This document shows positions 23,462-35,371 of a stretch of 64,000 nt of DNA, in pieces. Under the pieces are notes generated by a model, which was not told the origin of the DNA, searched no databases, and was given only the letters and a program-made list of their open reading frames with translations. Within the stretch, counting starts at the first letter, position 1. The number at the start of each line of letters is the position of its first letter. The position numbers and the translations under genes are program-made. Origin of the DNA: Roridomyces roridus (lineage: Eukaryota; Basidiomycota; Agaricomycetes; Agaricales; Mycenaceae); the NCBI GenBank assembly GCA_029378245.1, contig JARKIF010000009.1:930001-994000 (forward strand). The letters are read 5' to 3'.

Positions 23462-24572
23462 CTATACAATCTTTCCTTCCTTTCTGGCATTCTCAACCCA
23501 TCGCACCACCTCGCTCCAATCCTTGACCCGCTCCAGAGGCACTCCCTCTGGTACCATCAGGCTCTCCTCCTTCCAAAATTCCTTGCCGCCGCAAGCAGCC
23601 AGTCGTCTGTCAAACGACATGCTGTCGTCCCCTTGAAACGATAGTGACTCGTGAGTATGCAAGATCGAGGGCTCTGACCCAAAAAAAAACGCACCGTCTC
23701 CGGCCTTTGATATTCTCTGATTCCATGCGTAATCGCCGAATAGCAGCACACGTGTCGGGGACAAAGCAGTACTGCATTGAATCGCATTTTCAGCTGAATC
23801 GTCGATCAAAACCTGAGCCTTGAGATCTGCGCAAACCTAGCGCATCTTCAGAGCACGGTCAGACAAAAAACAGGCCACCAACCTGCGCCTTGCTCAGATT
23901 GGTCAGAATCTCATTATGGTGAAGCTTATGCGCGTCTTTGAATTGGCCAGTGAAAACCAAGTGCGCGAATGCCCCTAGCCAATGGATCAAGAAAGAGTCC
24001 AAGACAGATGAATGAACAAACCAGGAAAATACTTTTCCACCCACTGCCAGCTTGCATCGGCGACCTCGGGTGACCTCGCAGTGACGATGACCAAGTTGTA
24101 CCCCATATCTCGCAGCGCTTGTATGCCCTCACGCGCGCCGGGAACCTGCGCAACTTTTCAGTCGGGAGTCAAAGGCAAGAGTCTGACCAACGATTTCGGC
24201 GTGGAATATTCTGTCCGTTTTGTAGAAATCCGTCACTTTCAAGTGCGTCTCTTTGGGGGTGCCCCACCATGGATTCTCGGGCAAGGTCAGGTCGAGTTGG
24301 TACACACCCTAGGGCCTTTACCTTCCAATAATAATAGTAGTAAAAGTGCGAAAGATCCATTTGCGTTCCAAAGTGTTCATTGTGCCCTTCAGTCGGAAGG
24401 GTTGGTGCATTGTGCTGTGGACTAGTACCGACTCACACCGAGCCACGAGGAGGTTTGTTTGACATAGCACATCGTCAAGGTCGACTGCAATGACTGGTCG
24501 GTCATGGATTGATTCCTTGGGAGGCGAGAGCGCCGCCAGTCTCGCGAGTGTCGAGGCGTCAGAATCAGCCAT
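23462..24572 (-). CDS. HAD-superfamily phosphatase, nucleotidase-like
   Basis: Start ATG 24572 (MADSDASTLARLAALSPPKE). HAD motif I is VIAVDLDDVLCQT, with the nucleophile and acid/base aspartates. Motif II is LVIVTARSPEV, and motif IV is VLIDDSAENAIQC. The cap segment includes NEHFGTQMDLSHFYYYYYWK and NPWWGTPKETHLKV. The arrangement resembles small 5'-nucleotidase-like HAD proteins, but the substrate is not evident. Introns near 24420-24445, 24255-24295, 24140-24180, 23955-24020 and 23820-23880; the C terminus ends WVENARKEGKIV. It lies 52 bp downstream of the orphan gene at 24625-25584 on the same strand. Confidence 0.85.
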
Positions 24573-24624
24573 TGATGAAAGTAAACGAGGACAGGAGATC
24601 TAGATCTAGATTGCCATGACATCA

Positions 24625-25584
24625 TCAAACAAACCTACCAATCCACTGTCCTTCCTCTCCCTCTGTAAACGAAGTCTCCAACTCCCACATAGTGCTCTGT
24701 ACTATACTCCCCTCCCAGTCCAATTCGATACCGCATTCCTTCGCCACAGTATCGAACTGGTATAGCAGCCGAAAACACGTCTTGAGATATTCATGCAACT
24801 TCTCCCCGTCAGCCAAAGGCTCCAAATCCTCGATCTTTTCGGCAACAGGATGCAACGATTCGATCTCTCCAACATATCCCATCCTTGACCCACAGAGGAA
24901 CTGGCGATGCGGAAACGCCTGCGCATCGTAGTCCATCCACGCGATCAAGTTGCGCACCACGCGTTTATAGCTCTCCATCGTGCGATACCGCCCACCGTCG
25001 TGTAACTCGGGCTTGGCCAGTATGACATTGAAAAGAATATACGCATCGAGCGCCCACATCATGACGTGGTCCCACCCGAACGAGTGTCCCCAGCCGATTG
25101 AATACAGCTCGTCAATGGGAATCTTTGGGTGTTGGGCGAGCATGAGAAGCGAGTCCATGGCGCCTTCAGCGAGCAGAATTTTAATAATGTCTGCTAAATC
25201 GCCGGGGTACTTGTGTTTGTACGTGGAGTCCGCTCCGGCTCTGTCGATCCAATGCTCTATGTTCTGGTTTTGCGCTGTAACCAAGCTGTCTCCTAGGTTT
25301 GCGTATCGAGACCCCACCGTCGAATAGCGGGAAAGAATCTCGTCGGAAAAGACTGGTCCTGTGAGAGGAGCATCATAGTGCACTGGGTATTTCGTGCGTT
25401 CGGTGGCAGAGAATGCACGGATTGTGCTCGCCAGAGTCCTCGCGAAATGATTGAGTGACTTTCCCTGTGAAGGCAATCGACGAGGGAATAAATCCGTGCG
25501 GTGAGGTGTAACTGCTCGGTTTTCGTAAATGAAAACTAGATGAGAAGACAGCGAGTCCCAAGCGATATTGTGGCTCTGGTGCAT
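24625..25584 (-). CDS. Conserved-looking protein of unknown function
   Basis: Single-exon frame of about 319 residues from ATG 25584 (MHQSHNIAWDSLSSHLVFIY); an upstream in-frame ATT is not a start. The stop is at 24625. No signal peptide or membrane segment is visible. Aromatic-rich blocks (GWGHSFGWDHVMMWALDAYI, MDYDAQAFPHRQFLCGSRMG) and an even amino-acid mix argue for a folded, probably enzymatic, domain. I recognise no family. It has codon usage like its neighbours and little intron content, unusual in this window. Confidence 0.75.
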   Translation of the reverse strand: MHQSHNIAWDSLSSHLVFIYENRAVTPHRTDLFPRRLPSQGKSLNHFARTLASTIRAFSATERTKYPVHYDAPLTGPVFSDEILSRYSTVGSRYANLGDSLVTAQNQNIEHWIDRAGADSTYKHKYPGDLADIIKILLAEGAMDSLLMLAQHPKIPIDELYSIGWGHSFGWDHVMMWALDAYILFNVILAKPELHDGGRYRTMESYKRVVRNLIAWMDYDAQAFPHRQFLCGSRMGYVGEIESLHPVAEKIEDLEPLADGEKLHEYLKTCFRLLYQFDTVAKECGIELDWEGSIVQSTMWELETSFTEGEEGQWIGRFV

Positions 25585-25660
25585 GGTGGACGTAGACGTT
25601 GACTCGCAAGTGCGGCTCCGATCAATCAAAAATTCTGCGTTCAGTGGTATACATCCAGGG

Positions 25661-26501
25661 TCATATTACTCGAGTAGCCTGTTGAACTGCTAATTAGGAG
25701 ACCGCGTCAGACAAGCCGTTACACACCTCTCCAGTTTCGAGATGGTATATGAACCCTTGAATTTTGGTACCCTTCAAAATCAACGGACTCTCCTTCAAAA
25801 AGTTGACATCGTCCTTGACCGATTGCTCGAGGTCACTAAACTCTAGAAAGTCCATCGAGTCAATTTGCTCTGCACATGCGGGGTCGTCTGGGCTGCCCCA
25901 TTTCACGAGCCGTCTAAGTTCCGGGCTTTTGAAGGTGACCATTCCGCAACCAGTATGGTGGTAGACGTCGATTGCACGCGTCCCGAGAAGGCGTTGAGAA
26001 ATTACAAGGCTCCGAAGCGCGTCTTTACTTGGGTGGGATGTTAGTAGGGTCCGACTTGTTACATGCAGACTACGCACGCCATCCCACCTGCATTCCTTAT
26101 TATATGCGCCTCCCCTTTGGATATACCTAGCTGTTCGAAAGGACTGGAGAGTGTTAACGTTGGAGGTGGAATGGTTGCGGTAATTCACTTTATTCGTGCA
26201 TCCATACTGAGATATCGTTAGAGGGAACACAAGACGGATAGTACAACTTACCACGTTACTGGTCAGAGTCAGTGTCGAAACAGGCCAGTGGAATGGAAAT
26301 ACAAACCAATGGCGAGGCGTTTCGTTGGAGGGATTGCGACGGGCGGAGGAGGTTTTTCGGATTTTGTCTGTTCTGGAATGAGGTTCAGCCCACATCGATT
26401 GAAGGGCGACAGACCTTTTCTCGTGCCCGTTGTATTGCGTTGAATATTGTCCTGCGATTCGACAAGACTGGACGCGCTTTCGGGATTATGGTCGACAACA
26501 T
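25661..26501 (-). CDS. NCE103: Beta-class carbonic anhydrase (Nce103 family)
   Basis: Hydrates CO2 to bicarbonate. The reconstructed core is PTKRLAIVTCMDARINPFEQ, then LGISKGEAHIIRNAGGMAKD, ALRSLVISQRLLGTRAIDVY and HHTGCGMVTF. It has all three zinc ligands (Cys of CMDAR; His and Cys of HHTGC) and the Asp-Arg dyad. Exon chain in gene order: ends 26307, then 26252-26258 (7 nt), 26189-26206 (18 nt), 26078-26143 and 26027 onward. A final intron (about 25679-25726) most simply gives the ending ETGEATRVI at 25661; reading through gives an alternative ending near 25694. The start is uncertain: ATG 26501 opens MLSTIIPKARPVLSNRRTIF, presequence-like, but needs another splice to reach the EKPPPPVAIPP frame. 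Divergent from the RINT1/Tip20 gene. Confidence 0.85.
26252..26258 (-). other. 7-nt microexon of the carbonic anhydrase gene
   Basis: The minus-strand bases TAACGTG lie between a 48-nt intron (26259-26306, GTTTGT...GACCAG) and a 45-nt intron (26207-26251, GTAAGT...TCTCAG). Joined as G|TAACGTG|T they complete VTC, giving LAIVTCMDARI, the most conserved block of the family and including the first zinc-binding cysteine. Without the microexon the frame and the cysteine are lost. Confidence 0.8.
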
Positions 26502-26661
26502 GGTGGCGCGAAAGAAAAAGACGCGTGATGAGTCATTTCAGAGGTCTGCCACTGCAGCTCGTCGCGTCGAACTATAGTACTCCGCGGACGCGACATGGGG
26601 ATTTAAAGAGAGAGTGTGGTCTAGAACACAAAGGAAACAGTCTAGACTCTCCTCGCATCAA

Positions 26662-29590
26662 ATGACTTCTTCCCAGATCCGTACACTGCTCTCCCCTCCG
26701 AATGTCCCAGAGGCCAGCCAGAAGGCCCTTTCCTTCATAAACAACACATTCCAGTCCCTGGACGACCTCGACGCTCTCGAGGACGCGGTCGCAGAGGCGA
26801 AACAACGCGATGAGCAGCTCAAGGCGGAGGTGCGTGCCGTCCTAGTGTCCACAATTGTGATTCAATTGTCATAGCTCAGCTTTCAATATCTCAAGAAAGT
26901 GTAGACGCTCTTGTTGCGCGTACCCGGGAGGCTGCAAAGGAACACACGAGGACTGTAGAGGGTCTAGCACTGCAACGTCTCTCATTGGCAGATGAACTCT
27001 CGTATCTCGTTACCCAACTGAGCTCCGTCCTGTCTCATGGCGAAGCATCGTCGACGTTGCTGGAGGATATCGAGACCTTGCATCGCAATCTCAAGGAGCT
27101 GCAGAGTGTCAAGGGCTACGTCCAGATTATCGAACACGCGCTCAAGCTCAGGTACGTGTCCCTTGATCCTCCCTGCACATGCATTGACTTGCTTTCACAG
27201 TGAAGCAGCCTGTACATCCTTTACGGCTGCGCCGCTGTCCACTGCCTCTGTAACAGAGTACCAGTCCCTGCAAGAGTTTGTAGTCAAGGTCTCCAACGCC
27301 TGCGCTGGTGTAGAAGATGGTGCAGGCGCACAGACTTTGAACCTGATTACATTTCTGGAGGCAATTCGGGATAAATGCTGGGAGGATATCAAGGGAACAC
27401 TTTCGTCGTAAGTGAACTCTACCCCTGCGGTAGTGGAACTAACCTTCCCATAGATCCCTTCTTGCTGCTTCCGAGCGAATAGGATGGCCTACGCCGGTGG
27501 ATTATATCGCCCATTCGCCAGAAGACCGGAAGAGCTTTGAACGAGCATTCAGTGATCTACTCAAACTGCAGAACACGTCCGTCGCGTTCTTTCTAATTCA
27601 CCGCGGTCTCACTCTATTTCTCCAGTGGCGAGAAGATTCGGCCTCCAAACGCAAAGGAACGTTCCGAAAAGGATGGCCTATATCCGATACAAGCTTTGAT
27701 TCAACCCATATCTCTGCGGTTCAAGTATCATTTTGAAGGCTCTCGCCAGACGAACAGACTAGACAAGCCTGAATGGTATTTCACGCATGTCCTCAATGCA
27801 ATACACGAACACAGGCCATTCATGGAGTCAGTAATCCAACCTTTATTGTCTTCCACGGAGTATCGAGGAATCGTTGCCTCGGTAGGTTCTGCATCATTAC
27901 CTCGAGTTTCTTTGTTAATGTCTCCGTAGCGGGAGTTCACGCTTCTCCTTTTCCCCCTCCTTTCTCGCAAACTTCGACGCTCCGCGCCATCCCTTTTGCC
28001 CCGTCCTTCGCTGTTGGCGCATACGATATATCAAGCTCTAGTGTTTGATGCCGCCGTCCTTGAAGACCATTTCAGTCTGGCGGGTACCTCTGCTGCAGCC
28101 GCAGAAAATCAATGGAATGGTATCAGCGATGTCATCCTAGGGAAGGAGGAGTGGTTTAATGCTTGGATGGAGGGCGAGAAGCAGTGTAAGTTGATTGTCC
28201 GAGAATTCCAATGTATTCACGAGCATCTTTTTTTTCAGTTGCGGACGACCAATATCACAACATTATCGCAGCTGTGGATGCTTGGCAAATTGCGCAAGAC
28301 ACGGAGGAAGAAGAGGACTTGGGCAGTACTCGCGATTTGAGAGCAACTGCGTCGGCCAGAAGGTTGAAAGCCCTGGTCGAACAAGTTACTGGTAAAACCA
28401 TTCGTTGCCAATTACGATCCATTTCTCATCCGGAATAGATCGCTATTCACCACTCCCCCACTTTTCCCACCGGACTCGTTTCCTCATCACAATTCAAATA
28501 CCGCTGCTGGAAAATTATTACGAACGTATACTTTCGTCTCTGGATGCTTTTGAAACACTTTCATCTGTCCTTGTTCGAGCGGTCCCCGGTGCATTGGCCT
28601 CAGTGAGTCTGGGCAGAGACGACGGCACGGTCAAAGTGGATACGCGGCGACTCACTGACGGGGTCGAGGGTGTGCAGAGACTATGCAAGGCGTGGCTTAG
28701 TGCTAGATATATGCAAACCGCTATGGAAGGCTGGGGCGAGGAGTTGGTCTGTAGTCTCAAATCGCGGTCTGTAGCGTCACTAACCTTATTTTCAGTTCTT
28801 CCTCGAGCTCTGGACGGAGATCAACCACCGCGCCTCCTTGCGCTCACAAGCCCTCGCGGCGGCCTCACTGCCCGATCCTCGGACTGACGGGTCCGCCGTC
28901 CCGCAAGAAACGGTCTTTGAAGAACTCATCACTCAATACGAGAAGCTCGTGCTTCGCGCAGAGAACATCATCGTGCAACAGGTGTGCGGAGAAGTAGAAG
29001 GAAGCCTCAAGGCTCACTTCTCCGCAACGACTTCGTCCGTCGTCTCGTGCTTCGAATTTAGAAGACCGCACTGACACCACAGTAGACCCAACCCCAACCA
29101 GCACGCAGAGGACGATATTGCTGTATCACAAACCTTGCTTGGACCTATATCTCTGCTCTCAACCCACCTCGCTTACTTGCGGACGACGCTTCCCCAGACG
29201 ATCATGACGTCACTGTACCGACGCGTTGCTGGGCGATTGGCAGAGCACATTCTGCAGCGGCAAATCTTATACCGCGGGCAGATTAGTGCTCTGGAGGGCA
29301 AAACGATTCATGTCGAGTGCGAGTTGTGGGTGGAAACGTGCCAGTCTGCGCTCGGTGGTGCTCTCAGTGGAGGGAAAAACCGGGTGGAGGCGCCGTGGCT
29401 CAAATTACTGCAGGCTGGCAGGTTGGTCGGTCTTGAGGGAGACGCCTGGGAGAATGTCGAGGATGATACGTTTGGTACGCGAGGGCAAGAGGAGTGGGAG
29501 GATCTTATGCTGGAGGTTACCGGGGCTAGTGAGATTCCTCGAGCAGAGGTGCAGAGGATTATGAAAAGTAGAGAAGATTGTTCGTACTAG
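26662..29590 (+). CDS. TIP20: RINT1/Tip20 family tethering subunit of the Dsl1/NRZ complex
   Basis: ER-side tether for Golgi-derived COPI vesicles. Start ATG 26662 (MTSSQIRTLLSPPNVPEASQ). The N-terminal coiled coil covers SLDDLDALEDAVAEAKQRDE and QESVDALVARTREAAKEHTR. Family blocks are LKELQSVKGYVQIIEHALKL, FEGSRQTNRLDKPEWYFTHV with LNAIHEHRPFMESVIQPLL, LENYYERILSSLDAFETLSS and FFLELWTEINHRASLR. The C-terminal helices include FLQRQILYRGQIS-like and LWVETCQSALGGALSG, and the protein ends MKSREDCSY. About ten short introns. I first considered Cog3 (Sec34), but the KPEWYF and FLELW blocks are RINT1/Tip20 hallmarks. Convergent with MCM3, with 61 bp between stops. Confidence 0.88.
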
Positions 29591-29651
29591 CTCTTCGAAA
29601 ACAAGATATGGATAGATACACGCTAGAAAATACAGCAATCCAAGACACCCG

Positions 29652-32419
<2,768 letters not shown>

Positions 32420-32426
32420 GGTGGTA

Positions 32427-32463
32427 ACGCGTCGAGATGATGTGGCAGAGGAAGGAAACGCGT
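32427..32463 (-). promoter_or_regulatory. Pair of MCB elements (ACGCGT) in the MCM3 promoter
   Basis: ACGCGT at 32427-32432 and 32458-32463 lie 8 and 39 bp upstream of the MCM3 ATG. This is the MBF (MluI cell-cycle box) site that drives G1/S expression of replication genes in yeasts. Two copies within 40 bp of a replication gene fit G1/S control; binding is inferred. Confidence 0.6.
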
Positions 32464-32661
32464 CAACTGGGACAAACAGACATCCGATCAATCCCACGAA
32501 ATTCAGGCGCATTGGGAAAAGTGGATACAGGACAAGACTGGTAATAATAAGGAACGTGCAGCGATAAAATTATTAGAGAAAGCGTTCGCCAATTAGGTAG
32601 AGCTGCAGAAGAATGAGGACGAGGTCTGGACGGTAGAAAATGTACGCACCGTGAGCGAGGT

Positions 32662-32962
32662 TCACCAGTCGCGATTGCCCGAGCTGTCCCTTCGCCAGTC
32701 TCGGTTGCCCGAACTATCGCGCCGCCAGTCGCGGTTCCCACTGCTGTCGCGTTTCTTCCAGTCGCGGTTGCCCTTGTTGTCGCGTCTCCAATCGCGGTTA
32801 CCACTCGAGTCACGGGCGTCGAGGCCAGGCGAGTCCATGATCTATTATATGATATGACGAGGGCCGAGAAGGAACGGAAGTGAGAGAAGCACGTACAGGG
32901 ACCGGAGCGGCCGCGACGAGTGCAATGAGCGAGAAAAGGGCCAAGTAAAGGCGGAAGAGCAT
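32662..32962 (-). CDS. Secreted repeat-peptide precursor, Kex2-processed type (81 aa, five repeats)
   Basis: Two exons (32962-32897 and 32841-32662; 55-nt intron with GTACGT donor and AATAG acceptor). Exon 1 is a signal peptide, MLFRLYLALFSLIALVAAAP, with likely cleavage at AAA|APVP. After a short spacer (IMDSPGLDAR), exon 2 is almost only five 8-residue units: DSSGNRDW, DNKGNRDW and three more DSSGNRDW, at residues 33-40, 43-50, 54-61, 64-71 and 74-81. The separators are RR, KKR, RR and RR, which are textbook Kex2 dibasic sites. The last unit ends at the stop. This architecture matches fungal KEP/RiPP-type precursors such as pheromone-like, epichloecyclin-like or ustiloxin-like ones. The repeat sequence itself is not one I know. 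It lies 242 bp upstream of MCM3; no tailoring gene is adjacent. Confidence 0.82.
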
Positions 32963-33301
32963 GGTCAAGTGAATGGTGCAGGAGAGAAAGCTCGTCCGAA
33001 ACGAAAGGGTGGGCCGGACCTCGCTCGCTTTAAGTAGGCTGGTGCAGACGTTGACGCATTCCTCCGGTAATTGCTGTTTGTGGATTCTTCATCTTCGCGT
33101 CGGTTAGTAAAAATGGTATAGGAAGGTCCTATAATCTTTTTTGCGCCCTCGTTGCATCGAATCTCAGGGCGCACGCTGCTTCGACGTCGATGCTTGAACT
33201 CCCGCTTTAATGCGATCCGAACAGGCTTCTTTCAAGTTTTACCGCTTGAATCGCTACATCTCATGATCATTTCACACGGTGTACAAATTCATACAAATTC
33301 A
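32963..33301. other. Intergenic; promoter of the repeat-peptide gene and 3' flank of PRP17
   Basis: These 339 bp contain no convincing frame. A short minus-strand frame at 32965-33174 has no recognisable content. The stretch holds the upstream region of the repeat-peptide gene. Confidence 0.5.
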
Positions 33302-35292
33302 TCAGTCCTGCAATTTTGTTGAGAATCGCACAAGATATGGGGACAAGAACACTTACCCAAAGTTTAATCAGCCCATCCCACGACGCAGTAACGACCTTGG
33401 ACTGTATGCCATCAGTCACGAACCCGGACAAGCATAACCGGAAACTCACAGTCTCATGCGGTAGCCACTCGTGTGCAATGACGACTTTCGAGTGCGCCTT
33501 GAGCCTCGACTTGATTCGCCCCGTCTTCCAATCCCAAAATACAACATTCCCCTCGCCATCCCCGCTACTAATCCACTTGCCATCTGGCGAGAATCCCACC
33601 TGACAGGCGTACCCTGCCACGGAGTGCCCTGCAAAACGTTTCTTGCGATTTTGGCGGAAGTTGTCCTGTCCCATACACTAGGATTTGATTATCCAGTGAT
33701 TGAGCGGCGAGGTACTTTTCTAAACAGCCGATTGAGTACCGAAAAACGTAGAAAGGAGCCGTTCCGACGCACTGGAAGGATGCAGGGTGACAGCGGGCAT
33801 CGAATGCATATGGGGCTCCGCAATGTACTTGATGACCACAGGGATATCGTAGTCCCACGCACGAATAGTCTTGTCGTCCGAGGTAGTCACAAATCTTCGG
33901 TTTTCGTCAACGAAAGTATACTATTGACGGGCCCAAGATGTTGGTCGTATTCTTGGATAATGTCCCCGGAATTCATGTCGTACTGGATAATCTTCTTGTC
34001 CGACATCCCAGCAAGGAAAATGTGCTGCTTGTCCTCGTCCGGGTGGAATCGAATGACATGCGGTATCTTGCCGTTGCTGAATCGTTTGAGACACTGTCCC
34101 GTCTCCGTGTCCCAGAGCTTCATCTGCCGGTCGTACCCACACGAAAGAAATTGCCTTCCATCGTTGGAGAATGACACGTCTTTCACATACTTGGTATGTC
34201 CGTGGAAAGTTCGCAGACAATTGCCGTGAGTATAAACGTCCCAAAGCTGAGCAGTCGTCAAGAGGCGTTAAACCCAAACCATGTCGCGGCACGCACCTTG
34301 ATTTTGGTATCCATTGAACCACTGAGAAGGAGATGGCCCGTCTCTGGGAACAGTCGTATAACTGACACACCCTGCGTATGTCCCGTCCAGGTGTGTATAC
34401 AGACTTTCGGAATAAAGCAGTCTTGTGAACCTGCTTCCGAGTTGAGGTGGGGAGCCTCCGAGACCGGCGCCGACATGTATGTGCGGCCCTGGTAGTCCGT
34501 CATGGACTTGCCATGGAACACCGAGTGCTCGTGGCCAACACCAACTGGGCGCTTGGGTTTTCCCTTCTTGGTCGGCAAATGGACCTCTGGCTCCTCCTCT
34601 TCCTCCTCCGGCTCATCATCCACTTCCACACCAGCAAGAAAGTCGTTCTGGACCTCCTCTCCCTCCCATGTTGCCCAGGGTCCGACGTACGCACCATCGC
34701 CGTCGACAACCTCTAAATCACCCTTGTCTTTCCGCTTCCGTTTTAACTCCTTCCGTTGCATCTTCGGAGCGCGCAGAGTGTCGATCGTAGCAAACCCATT
34801 GGCCTGGGCTTTCTCGAGAGAGCCCAGGATCGCCGGCGCGTTTGGGTCGATGGAGGGGTTAGCGGAGTATCCGAGCATCGCATGCGTCAGGTGTTGTGCC
34901 TTGAAAGCGTGTTCTGACATGGACTGCTCCTCGACGTGTCCGGCGAGAGCATTTTGGTTCTGGAAACGATTCCGGTCGCCAAAAGGATTTTCGGGGCCCT
35001 GGACCGGGAGCATCATGTCGCTGTATGGTATATTTACATTCATCTGCGTGTCCGTAGGCCGCGTCACTAGGGACGTTTGGTTTAATGGATCCTGAGACAA
35101 TGCATGAGCTGTAGTTCACGACGTCGGGTCAGTACACACCTCGAGGAGGACATGGGGAGCAGCAGAGGGTACCGTTTGAGATGGGGCCGACTCTTCGACA
35201 CGGGGCTTCTTCGCGACGGGTGCAGGGAGCCCAAATGGATTCGCGACATCCTCTTCACCTGAATCCGAAGCGTAACCCAGATCGAGAGACAT
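33302..35292 (-). CDS. PRP17: Pre-mRNA splicing factor Prp17/CDC40 (WD40)
   Basis: Second-step splicing factor. Start ATG 35292 ([20 protein letters not shown]). The N-terminal region has the family segments [20 protein letters not shown] and [20 protein letters not shown], then a Lys-rich stretch and [15 protein letters not shown]. An acidic run ([12 protein letters not shown]) and [19 protein letters not shown] follow, the last a hallmark of the family. WD repeats include [59 protein letters not shown] and [15 protein letters not shown] final 49-nt intron leads to a 2-codon last exon, so the protein ends KLWD at 33302. Divergent from the Myb/C2H2 gene with 79 bp between starts. Confidence 0.95.
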
Positions 35293-35371
35293 TACGGTGG
35301 AGGTTTAGATGGCTGTGGTGGGTATTTACCCTTGTTTTCCTTTGACTCGTTCGTTTGCCCTCATCCGATGA

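Noticed and set aside
24625..25629. Longer N terminus for the orphan gene
   Set aside because: The upstream initiator would be ATT; the first ATG in frame is at 25584.
29205..29212. Second TGACGTCA site
   Set aside because: It lies inside the RINT1/Tip20 coding sequence, so it is not treated as a promoter element.
26662..29590. Cog3/Sec34 as the identity of this tether
   Set aside because: The KPEWYF, QTNRLDKPEW and FLELW blocks are those of RINT1/Tip20, not Cog3.
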